64,000 nucleotides of DNA from a virus. The notes below the pieces were generated by a model, which saw nothing but the letters and a program-made list of their open reading frames with translations, had not been told where the DNA came from and made no database searches. Both the position numbers and the translations under genes were made by a program. Positions 25,730 to 34,324 of the stretch are shown here, piece by piece. The stretch spans positions 62,001 through 126,000 of IMG/VR virus record IMGVR_UViG_3300035070_002905. One strand, written 5' to 3'. Position 1 is the stretch's first letter. Every line of letters starts with the position of its first letter.

Positions 25730-27370
25730 TTACTCTACGAAACGCTCGAAGTGTCCACAGGTGTACTGGTAGCCGAGGTATGCGAATGTAACCGCATGGA
25801 ACCAGTCATCAGGGATGTTCGGGTCTTTAACGTATAGACGCTTACCGACTCGAGTCTCTTCCTCGTAGATAGCCAGTGCGTCATTCCACAGGTATTCCGT
25901 CTGTTCCCAGCAGGGAGCAAGGAAGCGTCCTGGACCCCAACGCATAGCTGACATGATGTTATCCATGGCACGCGTACGGTCGGCTGCAAGGTAGTTACCC
26001 TTAGTATTCCAGTATAGCATCGTATCGCTTGATACATACTGGGTCATGATCGCACGGTTATGGCCGAAGCGTTGCTGCATGATCTCGCCTTGTAGTACAC
26101 CGACACCACGGTCCGAGCTGATACACTTAACGTTCCACTTATTAGCCATCTCACATACCAGGTCGACCTGATCGTGGATCTTCGCATCGGCGTACTTCTT
26201 AGAGTCTAGTAGAACGATCGAGTTGTCTGCACATATACCAATGACGACTGCGATGGTCGACGATGACTTACTGCCTGATACCGACCAGTCGACACCGAGG
26301 ATGGTCGAGTGGATGCTCCCGATCTTAGCCTCTAGGTGTGGCGGGACGTTAGAGCCATCGGGTAGAGGCCACTCGCGCCACTCGGGGTCTGAACATGCCT
26401 GAGCCTCGCCCAAGCTGAGTGATGATGCACCCATATCTGTAGCCAGACCGAATACTTCGTTAGCTAGTGTGGCTGGAGTGTACAGACCGCCTTTAAGTGA
26501 GTCCTCTACTTTCTTGTAGAGCTGAGGCCACTTAGGCTTACGGTCACCGGTCTCACCTTCAACCGAGATGTTGGCACCGAAGATTAGCTGTGGGAGATGC
26601 AGACCGACACGGTCCTTCTCGTTAAACTTAACCCACTGCCCGTCGAAGAAGTCGAAGCGTGAGTGACAGTGTGGACATACCATGTGCTTAGGGTTAACAC
26701 ACATCTCCATACACGTGTCGAAGTCATGTGGAATCACCCACTTGCTGCACTTATCGCACTTCTTAACCCATTCCTGCTTATTGCTCAACTGCCAGAGCTG
26801 CTCTAGGGTATTCGCCGTTGACTTACTCGTACCGGTGAACATCTGGTAGCCGAACTGAGAGGTGTTGAGGATCTCACCGATTACCGGGATGATGTCCATC
26901 GACACGTCCTGCACCTCATCGATACACATTAGGTCGGCTGTTAGACCACGCACACGGTCGGCATCTGCGCCGGTCTGTGCATACGACAGGTATACTGTAC
27001 TCTTATTCTTGTATGTCTTTTGGAATACGTTACCGACGTCCTTCTGATCCACACAGTACTTGCTGATATACTCACAGTCCCTGAAGATGTCCAGGTAACC
27101 AGAGGAGAATCGCTTGGTTTGTATCTGTGAAGGCGTGATGTATAACGATTGGAACCAGGGCTGTGCGACCGAGCCAATATTGATGCGTCCTGCAAGGCCT
27201 AGTGACTTACCCACCTGACGTGACGCCTTGAGTACTAGGTAATCCTCGTACGTATCATAAATCTTGCGTTGTGGACCGTAGTTGTTGCCAAACTCCACAC
27301 GTGACCCACGGAAATCTAGTATTGCCTCTGCAATCTGACTGCCCTTGAGCTTACTCATATCGATGTTCAT
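25730..27370 (-). CDS. terL: Terminase large subunit
   Basis: 546 residues. ATPase: Walker A R51-QVGKS56, Walker B LMCID151E152. Nuclease: first Asp in ILGVD361WS, second in ISSD420RGVG, third acidic pair in DDWFHAVTFAYLG near the end. Between them lies a zinc-ribbon-like insertion, C205-x2-C208 and C232-x2-C235. It pumps and cuts DNA at packaging. A CTAAAATA motif lies 24 bases upstream of the ATG. Confidence 0.93.
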   Translation of the reverse strand: MNIDMSKLKGSQIAEAILDFRGSRVEFGNNYGPQRKIYDTYEDYLVLKASRQVGKSLGLAGRINIGSVAQPWFQSLYITPSQIQTKRFSSGYLDIFRDCEYISKYCVDQKDVGNVFQKTYKNKSTVYLSYAQTGADADRVRGLTADLMCIDEVQDVSMDIIPVIGEILNTSQFGYQMFTGTSKSTANTLEQLWQLSNKQEWVKKCDKCSKWVIPHDFDTCMEMCVNPKHMVCPHCHSRFDFFDGQWVKFNEKDRVGLHLPQLIFGANISVEGETGDRKPKWPQLYKKVEDSLKGGLYTPATLANEVFGLATDMGASSLSLGEAQACSDPEWREWPLPDGSNVPPHLEAKIGSIHSTILGVDWSVSGSKSSSTIAVVIGICADNSIVLLDSKKYADAKIHDQVDLVCEMANKWNVKCISSDRGVGVLQGEIMQQRFGHNRAIMTQYVSSDTMLYWNTKGNYLAADRTRAMDNIMSAMRWGPGRFLAPCWEQTEYLWNDALAIYEEETRVGKRLYVKDPNIPDDWFHAVTFAYLGYQYTCGHFERFVE

Positions 27371-27393
27371 AAAGTCTCCTTGTTTGCTATACT

Positions 27394-27505
27394 TATTTTA
27401 GTTTGAGAATACACCCTAAAATATCTTAATGTATGCTTGACGATATCAAAGGAGGGGTGGTAGGTCATCTAGTACCGGCGCCCGTTCCTTCTAGATATTA
27501 AAATA
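27394..27505. promoter_or_regulatory. Divergent promoter region with three TAAAATA motifs
   Basis: Minus CTAAAATA at 27394-27401 (for terminase); plus CTAAAATA at 27416-27423 and TTAAAATAGTAGTA at 27498-27511 (21 bases before the next gene). The last matches the copy at 686 over 12 bases. The remaining sequence of this 155-base gap shows nothing else recognisable. Confidence 0.5.
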
Positions 27506-27525
27506 GTAGTAAAGAGGAGGCTTTT

Positions 27526-28200
27526 ATGTCACATATAAAACCAAAGGACCTCTACAAGCGTAGAGACCGATATAACAAGAAGATTCGCGGGTTCCACCCC
27601 CTCGTAGATGACCTGCTAGACGGCAAGATCGACGAGGAGTTGATGGAAGAGGTCAACGAGATCTACCACGACTCAGATATCACCAAAATACACGTAGAAG
27701 CTGCATTATGTTCAGATAGTAGCTACGATAAGATCTCCGAGGTGCTAGGTATCCCTGCAGACATCCTCGAATTGTACCACGACTGGATGTATCCTATCCG
27801 TGAACTCGGGTTGTCTTACAAGATACGTCATATCAACAAACTACCGGCAGGTACTGGACGAACTTACAAACAGTACGTGCATACAGAGGGTCTAGACTAC
27901 CTGATTCACCTCCTCGGTGGTAAAGTGGAGGTCTCACCTACTGAAATCATCAAAGAAAGCATGCAGACTGCTTACATGAAGGGCAAAGAGGCTCGTCATA
28001 GTAATATTTCATCAGAATCAAGCAAACAGGCACGAAATTGGATGCGAGACGGTGTTCAAACCGCATTAATCGTTAAAAATGAGCTTGGCGGCGCTGATAA
28101 CTACGATGCAGTGGCTGAATTGAGTGAAAAACTACAACTTGTACACGGCAAGGACGATGCGGCAAGCGCAGAAGACCTTGGAATTACTTTGGAGCCCTAG
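27526..28200 (+). CDS. Hypothetical protein, 224 aa, divergent from terminase
   Basis: Basic N-terminus, then a segment like a helix-turn-helix (YDKISEVLGIPADILELYHDWMY, about residues 65-90). AGAGGAGG precedes the ATG. Terminated by a strong hairpin at its stop. A DNA-binding or terminase-small-subunit role is possible but unproven. Confidence 0.7.
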   Translation: MSHIKPKDLYKRRDRYNKKIRGFHPLVDDLLDGKIDEELMEEVNEIYHDSDITKIHVEAALCSDSSYDKISEVLGIPADILELYHDWMYPIRELGLSYKIRHINKLPAGTGRTYKQYVHTEGLDYLIHLLGGKVEVSPTEIIKESMQTAYMKGKEARHSNISSESSKQARNWMRDGVQTALIVKNELGGADNYDAVAELSEKLQLVHGKDDAASAEDLGITLEP

Positions 28201-28216
28201 TGGCTCCATTTTTTTC
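28190..28216 (+). terminator. Intrinsic terminator
   Basis: TGGAGCC / GGCTCCA stem with loop CTAGT, then seven T. It overlaps the stop codon of the 27526 gene. Confidence 0.9.
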
Positions 28217-28224
28217 GTTTTCCT

Positions 28225-28232
28225 GTTATAAG
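28225..28232 (+). promoter_or_regulatory. GTTATAAG promoter-like motif
   Basis: Follows the terminator directly and lies 37 bases before the next start. The same GTTATAA(G/T) word occurs at 4669, 41535 and 62869, always in a short gap upstream of a plus-strand block. Confidence 0.45.
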
Positions 28233-28269
28233 TCCCTTGAGTATACAAACAATTTACCAGGAGATGCTG

Positions 28270-28431
28270 ATGAAGTATTTCACACAGTCCAGTGGAGTGT
28301 ACGCCGTGATCCTCGTAGCATTATGTGCTTTGATGGCCTACGCGTGTTCATTTACTGTAGTCGCACTGATCCCAGGCATGTTTGGGATTCTAACTATCAT
28401 GAGTTATATGGATGACGTATGGAATATTTAA
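28270..28431 (+). CDS. Small membrane protein, 53 aa
   Basis: Start taken at ATG 28270, six bases after AGGAG, not at the earlier TTG/ATG. Two hydrophobic stretches (VYAVILVALCALMAYACSF, VVALIPGMFGILTIM). Function unknown. Confidence 0.6.
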   Translation: MKYFTQSSGVYAVILVALCALMAYACSFTVVALIPGMFGILTIMSYMDDVWNI

Positions 28432-28583
28432 AGAGTGAGAACGTTGTAGGTCTAGCAGGTACAATCCTTGCGCTAGTCATCATGGGAGCTATCCTCGCGC
28501 TGTGCACCTGGTTGGTGTTCCAGTCTGCGTGGTGGTTGTTACCAATATTCTTAGGGCTCATGGCTCTCGGGGAGGCTGGATGA
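28419..28583 (+). CDS. Small membrane protein, 54 aa
   Basis: Overlaps the previous gene by 13 bases. Two membrane segments (VGLAGTILALVIMGAILALC; WWLLPIFLGLMALG). Stop overlaps the next ATG (ATGA). Confidence 0.6.
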   Translation: MEYLKSENVVGLAGTILALVIMGAILALCTWLVFQSAWWLLPIFLGLMALGEAG

Positions 28584-28966
28584 GTGAATGGACAGAATAC
28601 CTCAGTCGTGCAGTCAACGGGTCGGGTGAACTGGCCATTCATGTGGATGAGCGTGAGAATCGCATCATTTTAGACACCGGCGAGAAGAATAAGCTGCGTC
28701 TAGGTCATAAAGCGTGGAAACATGCTGGTTTTGAGCTAAATCTACCTGATTATGAGGGTAAATTGACGCATATTCGCTGTTCTTATCGTGAAGTGCAGCT
28801 CGAGAAGGTAATTCTACACGATAAACGCTATGAACTCGTTACTACTACCGGTTCGTATAATATCGTGCACCGTGCCTTCTGGCCTAACCGTGAGAACCAG
28901 CAACACTACGAGCACATGGACGGATTCGTCGAGCGTGTGCCTAAAAATAAATACTTTGTACAGTGA
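28580..28966 (+). CDS. Hypothetical protein, 128 aa
   Basis: Start at ATG 28580 preceded by GGGGAGGCTGG, overlapping the previous stop. Soluble, mixed charge, His- and Tyr-rich; no family recognised. Confidence 0.65.
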   Translation: MSEWTEYLSRAVNGSGELAIHVDERENRIILDTGEKNKLRLGHKAWKHAGFELNLPDYEGKLTHIRCSYREVQLEKVILHDKRYELVTTTGSYNIVHRAFWPNRENQQHYEHMDGFVERVPKNKYFVQ

Positions 28967-28972
28967 GGTAAC

Positions 28973-29179
28973 ATGGTACCAGAATATTTCTCACTTGATT
29001 TCAAGGGCGTAGTCGCTGCAGTCAAGTCTAAAGAGTATATTACAGATGAGATGGCTATTCTCAAAGTTACTCCGGTCTCCGGTGGACTTCGAGTCGAGCA
29101 CGTGACGTTCAGTCGCTGTTGTCCACCTGAATATGACACTACTACCGTAACAGAAGAGGAAATTAACAATGAAATTTGA
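28973..29179 (+). CDS. Hypothetical protein, 68 aa
   Basis: GAGGTAAC precedes the ATG. Short soluble acidic protein with adjacent Cys pair (RCCPPEY). Overlaps the next gene by 11 bases. Confidence 0.55.
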   Translation: MVPEYFSLDFKGVVAAVKSKEYITDEMAILKVTPVSGGLRVEHVTFSRCCPPEYDTTTVTEEEINNEI

Positions 29180-29423
29180 AGTTATCGCAACGCGCCTAAC
29201 AAATAAGAGCAACCGAGTAGAAGTTGCACTGCAAGCTCTTAAAGATATGCAAGATGAATGCTTCCACGATCATGTTGAAGAGACCTTCGAACCATATTTC
29301 GAAACGATGGGCATTTATCGTGCAGCTCCCTGGTCAATGATGAGCGGTCCAGAGTATTTCTACGTGTGTGTCCAGCAAGTTGGCACCGGTCACCGATATG
29401 AAATCCTCAAGTTGCTACAATAA
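29169..29423 (+). CDS. Hypothetical protein, 84 aa
   Basis: AGAGGAAATTAACA precedes the ATG. Its final codons (TTG CTA CAA) form the first copy of the TGCTACA repeat array that follows. Confidence 0.55.
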   Translation: MKFEVIATRLTNKSNRVEVALQALKDMQDECFHDHVEETFEPYFETMGIYRAAPWSMMSGPEYFYVCVQQVGTGHRYEILKLLQ

Positions 29424-29735
29424 TACACGTTGCTACACGTTTTGCTACACGCTAAAGCTAGGCCCTGCCTGGCTTTTCTTGTTTTTGTAGCAATGTAGCA
29501 TGTAGCAGTCGTTTTAGATACACACTTATAGAGAAAGACATACTAATACTTGGTCTTATATATAAATAAATAAAATCTCGTTTAGTGTATAGATGTGTAT
29601 AATAATGATACTCTCTCTACTAGTATGTGTATGTAAACGGATTTTTTTGCTACAATGCTACAAAATGGCACAAACCCTTACCCCGCCTAGAGAAATCGTG
29701 TAGCAAACCATGTAGCAAACTGTATTTTTGTAGCA
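29412..29735. repeat. TGCTACA/TGTAGCA repeat array around an AT-rich core (possible origin or control region)
   Basis: Eleven exact heptamers: TGCTACA at 29413, 29431, 29443, 29648 and 29656; TGTAGCA at 29486, 29494, 29501, 29699, 29711 and 29729; one variant TGGCACA at 29666. They form two palindromic clusters (three forward then three reverse; two forward plus variant then three reverse) flanking an AT-rich 120-base core (about 29519-29640). The whole 29424-29780 gap has no convincing gene. Confidence 0.8.
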
Positions 29736-29780
29736 AAACGACTCTTAAATTAGCTATTGACAAACGAAAGGACTGATGAT

Positions 29781-30164
29781 ATGAATCATCAAATAACTCT
29801 TACTCGTGGAGATCGGGAAGGCTTCGAGGAGTTTACCGACATCTTCACTAACGAAAGAAACAACAAAATCATCATCTGGTTTGAAGGTGACATATGTGGA
29901 CGCGGTGTACAATTCGGATTCGGTCACCCAGATCCGGACGCCTACTTCGAGATTCTAGATATAGAGGAGCCGGTAGGTTCTTTTGAAAGTCTAGAGCTAT
30001 ACGACGCCGAGCAGGTACATCCTGACACCCATCGCATGACGTATATCATCGTCACCGATCAAGGCCGCTACCCTATATGTATATTCCAGCATGAATCCAT
30101 CAATGTTAGCACGCAGTCTATCTGGAAGGGTGAAGTAGGCCGAGACTGGGAGAGTATACTATGA
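29781..30164 (+). CDS. Tandem paralogue A (WESIL family), 127 aa
   Basis: Start ATG 29781 with AAAGGA eight bases upstream. Pattern shared with the next three genes: GDREGFEEFTDI, F-G-F/W-G-F, YFEILDIEEPVG, YIIVTDQGRYPICI and a C-terminal WESIL. Beta-rich, acidic, no known family. First of four overlapping copies. Confidence 0.7.
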   Translation: MNHQITLTRGDREGFEEFTDIFTNERNNKIIIWFEGDICGRGVQFGFGHPDPDAYFEILDIEEPVGSFESLELYDAEQVHPDTHRMTYIIVTDQGRYPICIFQHESINVSTQSIWKGEVGRDWESIL

Positions 30165-30541
30165 GTCCAGTATCAACGCTGAGACGTGGTGATCGTCCCG
30201 GGTTCTACGATCTGGTAGACATCCAGATCTCGCCAGAAGGCTCCCGTCTACACCTGCGGTTCGAAGAGGGTACTAGCAATACCGGTATCACCTTCGGATT
30301 TCACGACGACCCAGACGCCTACTTCGAGATGCCTGAATTCGATGAGCTCGAGGGCGAGTTCCTCCGCCTAGAGGTATACCCTCGCGAGTGGGTCCACGAG
30401 TATACAACGGCACGTGTAGAGTATATAATAGTCACCGATAAGGGTCGCTATCCGATATGCATAATGAAGCATCAATCAGATGATGATAGTGGTGTAAGTC
30501 ACTGGGCCCACAATCCTAACTGGGAGAGTATCCTATGGTAA
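30161..30541 (+). CDS. Tandem paralogue B (WESIL family), 126 aa
   Basis: ATGA overlap with copy A. Closest to A (GDRPGFYDLVDI, FGF, YFEMPEFDELEG, EYIIVTDKGRYPICI, NWESILW). Function unknown. Confidence 0.7.
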   Translation: MSPVSTLRRGDRPGFYDLVDIQISPEGSRLHLRFEEGTSNTGITFGFHDDPDAYFEMPEFDELEGEFLRLEVYPREWVHEYTTARVEYIIVTDKGRYPICIMKHQSDDDSGVSHWAHNPNWESILW

Positions 30542-30912
30542 TGGCAACACTTGGTCCTACCGATGGTCTGGTAGACTTCCACGATATCCACACACAGGAG
30601 GGCAATGAGATCCTCCTCGAGTACCTCGACCGCGACGGTGCTCCCGTAGGCGTCGCCTGGGGCTTTAACGTACGAGACAACTGCACCTACGAGATCCTAG
30701 ACTTCACCGAACCCACCGGTGATCACATCCGCACCATCTTCGGAGCCCGACACACCCTCCACGAGGATACCACGGCTACGATGACGGTAACGATAGTCAC
30801 CGAGGACGGAGAGTTCCCGATCACCATCCTACAACACGGTCGTTCACGTGCAGACACCACCGGTCGCTGGATACGAGAGGTCCACCATGATGAGTGGGAG
30901 AGTATCCTATGA
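30535..30912 (+). CDS. Tandem paralogue C (WESIL family), 125 aa
   Basis: Overlaps copy B by seven bases; ATG 30541 is an alternative. Shares VDFHDI, WGF, YEILDFTEPTGD, TIVTEDGEFPITI and DEWESIL. Confidence 0.7.
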   Translation: MVMATLGPTDGLVDFHDIHTQEGNEILLEYLDRDGAPVGVAWGFNVRDNCTYEILDFTEPTGDHIRTIFGARHTLHEDTTATMTVTIVTEDGEFPITILQHGRSRADTTGRWIREVHHDEWESIL

Positions 30913-31253
30913 TCCTAGCAGAAATAAAGTACACAGGCGGTCGGACTAAGATATACGACATCTTCCACTACGATGAGTGTAGTCTATTCTTCCAGTTCGA
31001 CGATGGCTTCGTCCAATATGGATACGAGCACGGCCGTACCTGTGAACTAATCGCACCCGACGACTTCGAAGGTGACTTCGTAACGCTCATCCTGCATGAA
31101 TCTAACGAAGTACATCGAAATGTACACGAATCTCTGGCTGTACTACGCACTACAGTCGGGGAATACCACTTCCTCATCCGCACCCACGGCTCGCCCACTA
31201 CCATCGGACGACACACGAACAACCTACCCGTGGACGCGGAGAGCATACTATAA
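30909..31253 (+). CDS. Tandem paralogue D (WESIL family), 114 aa
   Basis: Start at ATG 30909 overlapping the stop of copy C. Most divergent and lacks the N-terminal GD segment, but keeps IYDIFHYDE, YGYEHGR, CELIAPDDFEGD and AESIL at the end. Confidence 0.65.
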   Translation: MILAEIKYTGGRTKIYDIFHYDECSLFFQFDDGFVQYGYEHGRTCELIAPDDFEGDFVTLILHESNEVHRNVHESLAVLRTTVGEYHFLIRTHGSPTTIGRHTNNLPVDAESIL

Positions 31254-31263
31254 GGAGCAACAC

Positions 31264-31497
31264 ATGGCAATTCTTGGAACAATCTTCGGCAGCCTCGGCA
31301 TGTTACTATCGGCAATCTCAATCCGCTTCGGTTGGATTATCATACTGGCTGCAGGCATCATCGACCTAATCAACGGAGCCGGCGTCGGCGCTGCACTATG
31401 GACGTGCACGTGGACCTTCTTCGTGCTCGTAGTTTGTGCGATTTTAGGCTTTATCTTCTCGGCTATCGTAACTGCAATCTCTGCTGATAATCTGTAA
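31264..31497 (+). CDS. Membrane protein, 77 aa
   Basis: Start ATG 31264 after AAGGAGCAACAC. At least two membrane helices (WIIILAAGIIDLINGAGVGA; TFFVLVVCAILGFIFSAIV). Unknown role. Confidence 0.65.
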   Translation: MAILGTIFGSLGMLLSAISIRFGWIIILAAGIIDLINGAGVGAALWTCTWTFFVLVVCAILGFIFSAIVTAISADNL

Positions 31498-31504
31498 TAA
31501 AATA
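31498..31504 (+). promoter_or_regulatory. TAAAATA motif before the ribonucleotide reductase
   Basis: ATAAAATACC, 29 bases upstream of the reductase ATG. Same core as the late-promoter-like motifs; low certainty as a single AT-rich hit. Confidence 0.3.
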
Positions 31505-31532
31505 CCTCTACCCCCAAATAAAAGGAATTACA

Positions 31533-33773
31533 ATGAAACTGACTGATACTCGTCAAATGATGGCCGACGCTAAGTTCTTCGAAGCATACTCTCGCTACAA
31601 CAGCACCCCTGCAGACTTTCTAGCAGGCACTGCCGGCTACGAGAGCTGGGAGACCTCAGTCAAGCGTGTAATGGATATGCACCGCACCAAGTACGCAGCA
31701 GAGATGACGCCTGAACTTGAAGAGATGATCGCATTCGCCCAGAAGGCATACACCGAGAAACGTGTACTAGGTGCACAGCGTGCCCTACAATTCGGTGGCG
31801 ATCAGATCCTAAAGCATAACGCTAAGATGTACAACTGTACCGTAAGTCACTGTAACCGTCCCGAGTTCTTCGGTGAAGCCATGCACATGCTCCTCTGCGG
31901 TGCCGGTGTAGGCTTCTCGGTTCAGTCACACCACGTCGAGCAGATTCCTCCGCTTAAAGCCCGTGGTAAACGCGCTAAGACATACGTGGTAGATGATTCT
32001 ATCGAAGGCTGGGCGAACTCGATCGACGTCCTAATCTCATCATTCATGAGTGAAGGCGCCAAACATCCAGAGTACTCTGGCTGTCACATCTCGTTCGACC
32101 TAAGCAACATCCGTCCACGCGGCTCATTCATCTCGGGTGGCTTCAAGGCTCCGGGCGCTGCTCCGCTACGTAAGGCCCTCGACCTAGTCGAAGCCCTGCT
32201 GGTACCTGTAGCCCTAGCCGGACGTAAGCTCAAACCGATCGAAGCCTATGATATCACCATGTACGCAGCCGATGCAGTAATCTCTGGCGGTGTACGTCGT
32301 TCAGCTACCATCTGTCTATTCGACGTGACCGACGAAGAGATGATGAACAGTAAGACCGGCGACTGGTTCAACAGTAACCCTCAACGCGGCCGAAGCAATA
32401 ACTCGGCGGTAATCCTACGTGACGAGATCACATGGGAGGAGTTCGAGCCAATCATGGAGAAGATCAAGGACTTCGGCGAGCCGGGCTTCATCTTCACCGA
32501 CAATAAGGAGTTCGCGTACAACCCGTGCGTGGAGATCGGCATGCTGCCTACCCTCGACGAGGATACCGACGGCATCCCTGCAGGTACACCGGGCTGGCAG
32601 TGCTGTAACCTAGCCGAGATGAACGGCGGACTGATCACCAGCCTCGAGGACTTCCGCATCGCCGCACGCGCCGGAGCGATCGTCTGTACACTACAGGCAG
32701 GCTACACCGACTTCGCCTTCCAGACGCCGGCCACCCGTGCCATCGTCGAGCGTGAAGCACTGATCGGCGTATCGATCACCGGCTGGATGAATAACCCTGA
32801 AGTACTCTTCAATGAGGAGAACATGAAGGAGTGCGCCGAGCTGATCCAGGCGGTAAACAAGGAAGTGGCAGCGATCATCGGGATCAACCCGGCAGCCCGT
32901 ACTACCTGTGTGAAGCCATCGGGCAACGCCAGCGTACTACTGGGCACTGCATCGGGCATCCACGGCGAGCACTCACCTAACTACCTGCGTCACATCCAAC
33001 TGGGTAAAGACACCGAGGTAGGTAAGCTGCTCGCCGAGGTCAACCCGGCCATGTGTGAAGACTCAGTCTGGACCGATGCATACTGTGTAGGCTTCCCGAT
33101 CGTAGCACCGTCGACCTCTATCTACAAAGAGGATCTATACGGCATCGAGCAACTGGAATACGTGAAGAAAGCACAACAGGTATGGGTAGAGCACGGCACC
33201 GACGTAGAACTGGGCGTCCACCCTAAGCTACGCCATAACGTGAGCAATACGATCTCCGTCCAGGACGGTACCTGGGGTGAAGTCGCCGAGTACGTCTTCG
33301 AGAACCGCTTCTACTTCGCCGGCATCTCCTTCCTAGGGGCTTCAGGCGATAAGGATTACGCCCAGGCGCCTAACGCCCAGGTGTACACCGAGGAGCAGCT
33401 GGTAGACATGTACGGTGCAGCATCGTTCTTCGCCAGCGGTCTGATCGTAGACGGCATCGACGCCTTCAACGGTGATCTATGGGATGCCTGTGCGGCAGTC
33501 CTCTGGAATCGCGAGATCCCAGTAGACAAGACGACCGTCCTACAGATTGACTGGGTGCGTCGCTTCAAGAAGTTCGCTAGCAACTACTTCGACGGTGACC
33601 AGGTGAAAGCCAGCTACTGTCTGAAGGATGTACAATACTTCCACAAATGGACTAAGATCCAGAACACTCTAGCGAGTATCAACTGGATCAACGACTTAGG
33701 CCAGAAGGAGTACACCGAGGTGGACACTATGGCTGCCGTGGCATGTTCAGGAGTAAAAGGTTGTGAAATCTGA
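31533..33773 (+). CDS. nrdJ: Adenosylcobalamin-dependent (class II, monomeric) ribonucleotide reductase
   Basis: 746 residues, the length of the Lactobacillus leichmannii-type enzyme. Visible landmarks: NC102TVSH (redox Cys), NPC332VEI (thiyl-radical Cys with E334), QCC358NLAEMN (second redox Cys), PSGNASVLLG loop, and a C-terminal redox pair C738/C744 (ACSGVKGCEI). It makes deoxynucleotides using coenzyme B12 and needs no separate small subunit or oxygen. AAAAGGAATTACA precedes the ATG. Confidence 0.92.
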   Translation: MKLTDTRQMMADAKFFEAYSRYNSTPADFLAGTAGYESWETSVKRVMDMHRTKYAAEMTPELEEMIAFAQKAYTEKRVLGAQRALQFGGDQILKHNAKMYNCTVSHCNRPEFFGEAMHMLLCGAGVGFSVQSHHVEQIPPLKARGKRAKTYVVDDSIEGWANSIDVLISSFMSEGAKHPEYSGCHISFDLSNIRPRGSFISGGFKAPGAAPLRKALDLVEALLVPVALAGRKLKPIEAYDITMYAADAVISGGVRRSATICLFDVTDEEMMNSKTGDWFNSNPQRGRSNNSAVILRDEITWEEFEPIMEKIKDFGEPGFIFTDNKEFAYNPCVEIGMLPTLDEDTDGIPAGTPGWQCCNLAEMNGGLITSLEDFRIAARAGAIVCTLQAGYTDFAFQTPATRAIVEREALIGVSITGWMNNPEVLFNEENMKECAELIQAVNKEVAAIIGINPAARTTCVKPSGNASVLLGTASGIHGEHSPNYLRHIQLGKDTEVGKLLAEVNPAMCEDSVWTDAYCVGFPIVAPSTSIYKEDLYGIEQLEYVKKAQQVWVEHGTDVELGVHPKLRHNVSNTISVQDGTWGEVAEYVFENRFYFAGISFLGASGDKDYAQAPNAQVYTEEQLVDMYGAASFFASGLIVDGIDAFNGDLWDACAAVLWNREIPVDKTTVLQIDWVRRFKKFASNYFDGDQVKASYCLKDVQYFHKWTKIQNTLASINWINDLGQKEYTEVDTMAAVACSGVKGCEI

Positions 33774-33966
33774 TCTATGGCCCGAACTACAGTTCCCACC
33801 TATTAACCTGTGGAATGTCTGGCCGACTGAAGCAGCTGCCGACGTTCACCTACAGCACTTCATTAAGAGCTGGTACGGTGAAGAGAAGCAGTCTGCTCCG
33901 GTAGAACGGACTACGAAAATACACGAGGGTGCACAACGCATCCTCAACTATGCTAAGGGCGCCTAA
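33763..33966 (+). CDS. Hypothetical protein, 67 aa, GTG start
   Basis: GTG at 33763 overlaps the reductase end by 11 bases, with GGAGTAAAAGG upstream. Conserved-looking opening WPELQFPPINLWNVWP. It may be co-produced with the reductase; no function known. Confidence 0.55.
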   Translation: MKSDLWPELQFPPINLWNVWPTEAAADVHLQHFIKSWYGEEKQSAPVERTTKIHEGAQRILNYAKGA

Positions 33967-33980
33967 GGGCGTCCTTTTTC
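33955..33980 (+). terminator. Putative weak terminator
   Basis: AAGGGCG / CGTCCTT stem (one wobble), loop of eight, then TTTC, overlapping the stop of the 67-aa gene. Confidence 0.5.
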
Positions 33981-33994
33981 TTGGGAGTAACAAA

Positions 33995-34324
33995 ATGAAA
34001 TTAATGCCTGACACTGTAGCAGAGATCTTCTCACTGCTAGACGTAAGCGAAATTCGACTAGGCGGCTCTGATCGCTACACTATTGATGTAACTGATCGAA
34101 TCACCGTTAGTTACCTGAAGAACGGTGGTACGTGGTTCGCCGACCTCCGACTGGATGATTGCTCCATCAGCCTGCCGGCAGACGATCGTGCAGCCTTCGT
34201 TAAGTGGTGGGACGACAATCATAAGCAGAAGATCGCCCAGGCCGTCTCCACCATCGAGCATGGACTAGACTGCGCCGTGCAGTTCTACCATGACCACGAC
34301 ACCCTACGAATCGAGGACTACTAA
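33995..34324 (+). CDS. Hypothetical protein, 109 aa
   Basis: Start ATG 33995, TTGGGAGTAACAAA upstream. Soluble; ITVSYLKNGGTWFADLRLDD suggests a beta core followed by a helix. Abuts the next ATG. Confidence 0.6.
   Translation: MKLMPDTVAEIFSLLDVSEIRLGGSDRYTIDVTDRITVSYLKNGGTWFADLRLDDCSISLPADDRAAFVKWWDDNHKQKIAQAVSTIEHGLDCAVQFYHDHDTLRIEDY

Noticed and set aside
27371-27525. tRNA or small RNA in the gap before the 27526 gene
   Set aside because: No cloverleaf or strong hairpin; only promoter-like motifs and a ribosome site. No tRNA was seen elsewhere either, though none was searched computationally.
27526-28200. Terminase small subunit
   Set aside because: Only a helix-turn-helix-like segment and adjacency support it; the gene is divergent from terL, and no family pattern was recognised.
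28200-28415. 71-codon frame starting inside the terminator
   Set aside because: It begins in a transcription terminator, has no proper start signal and conflicts with two convincing small membrane genes.
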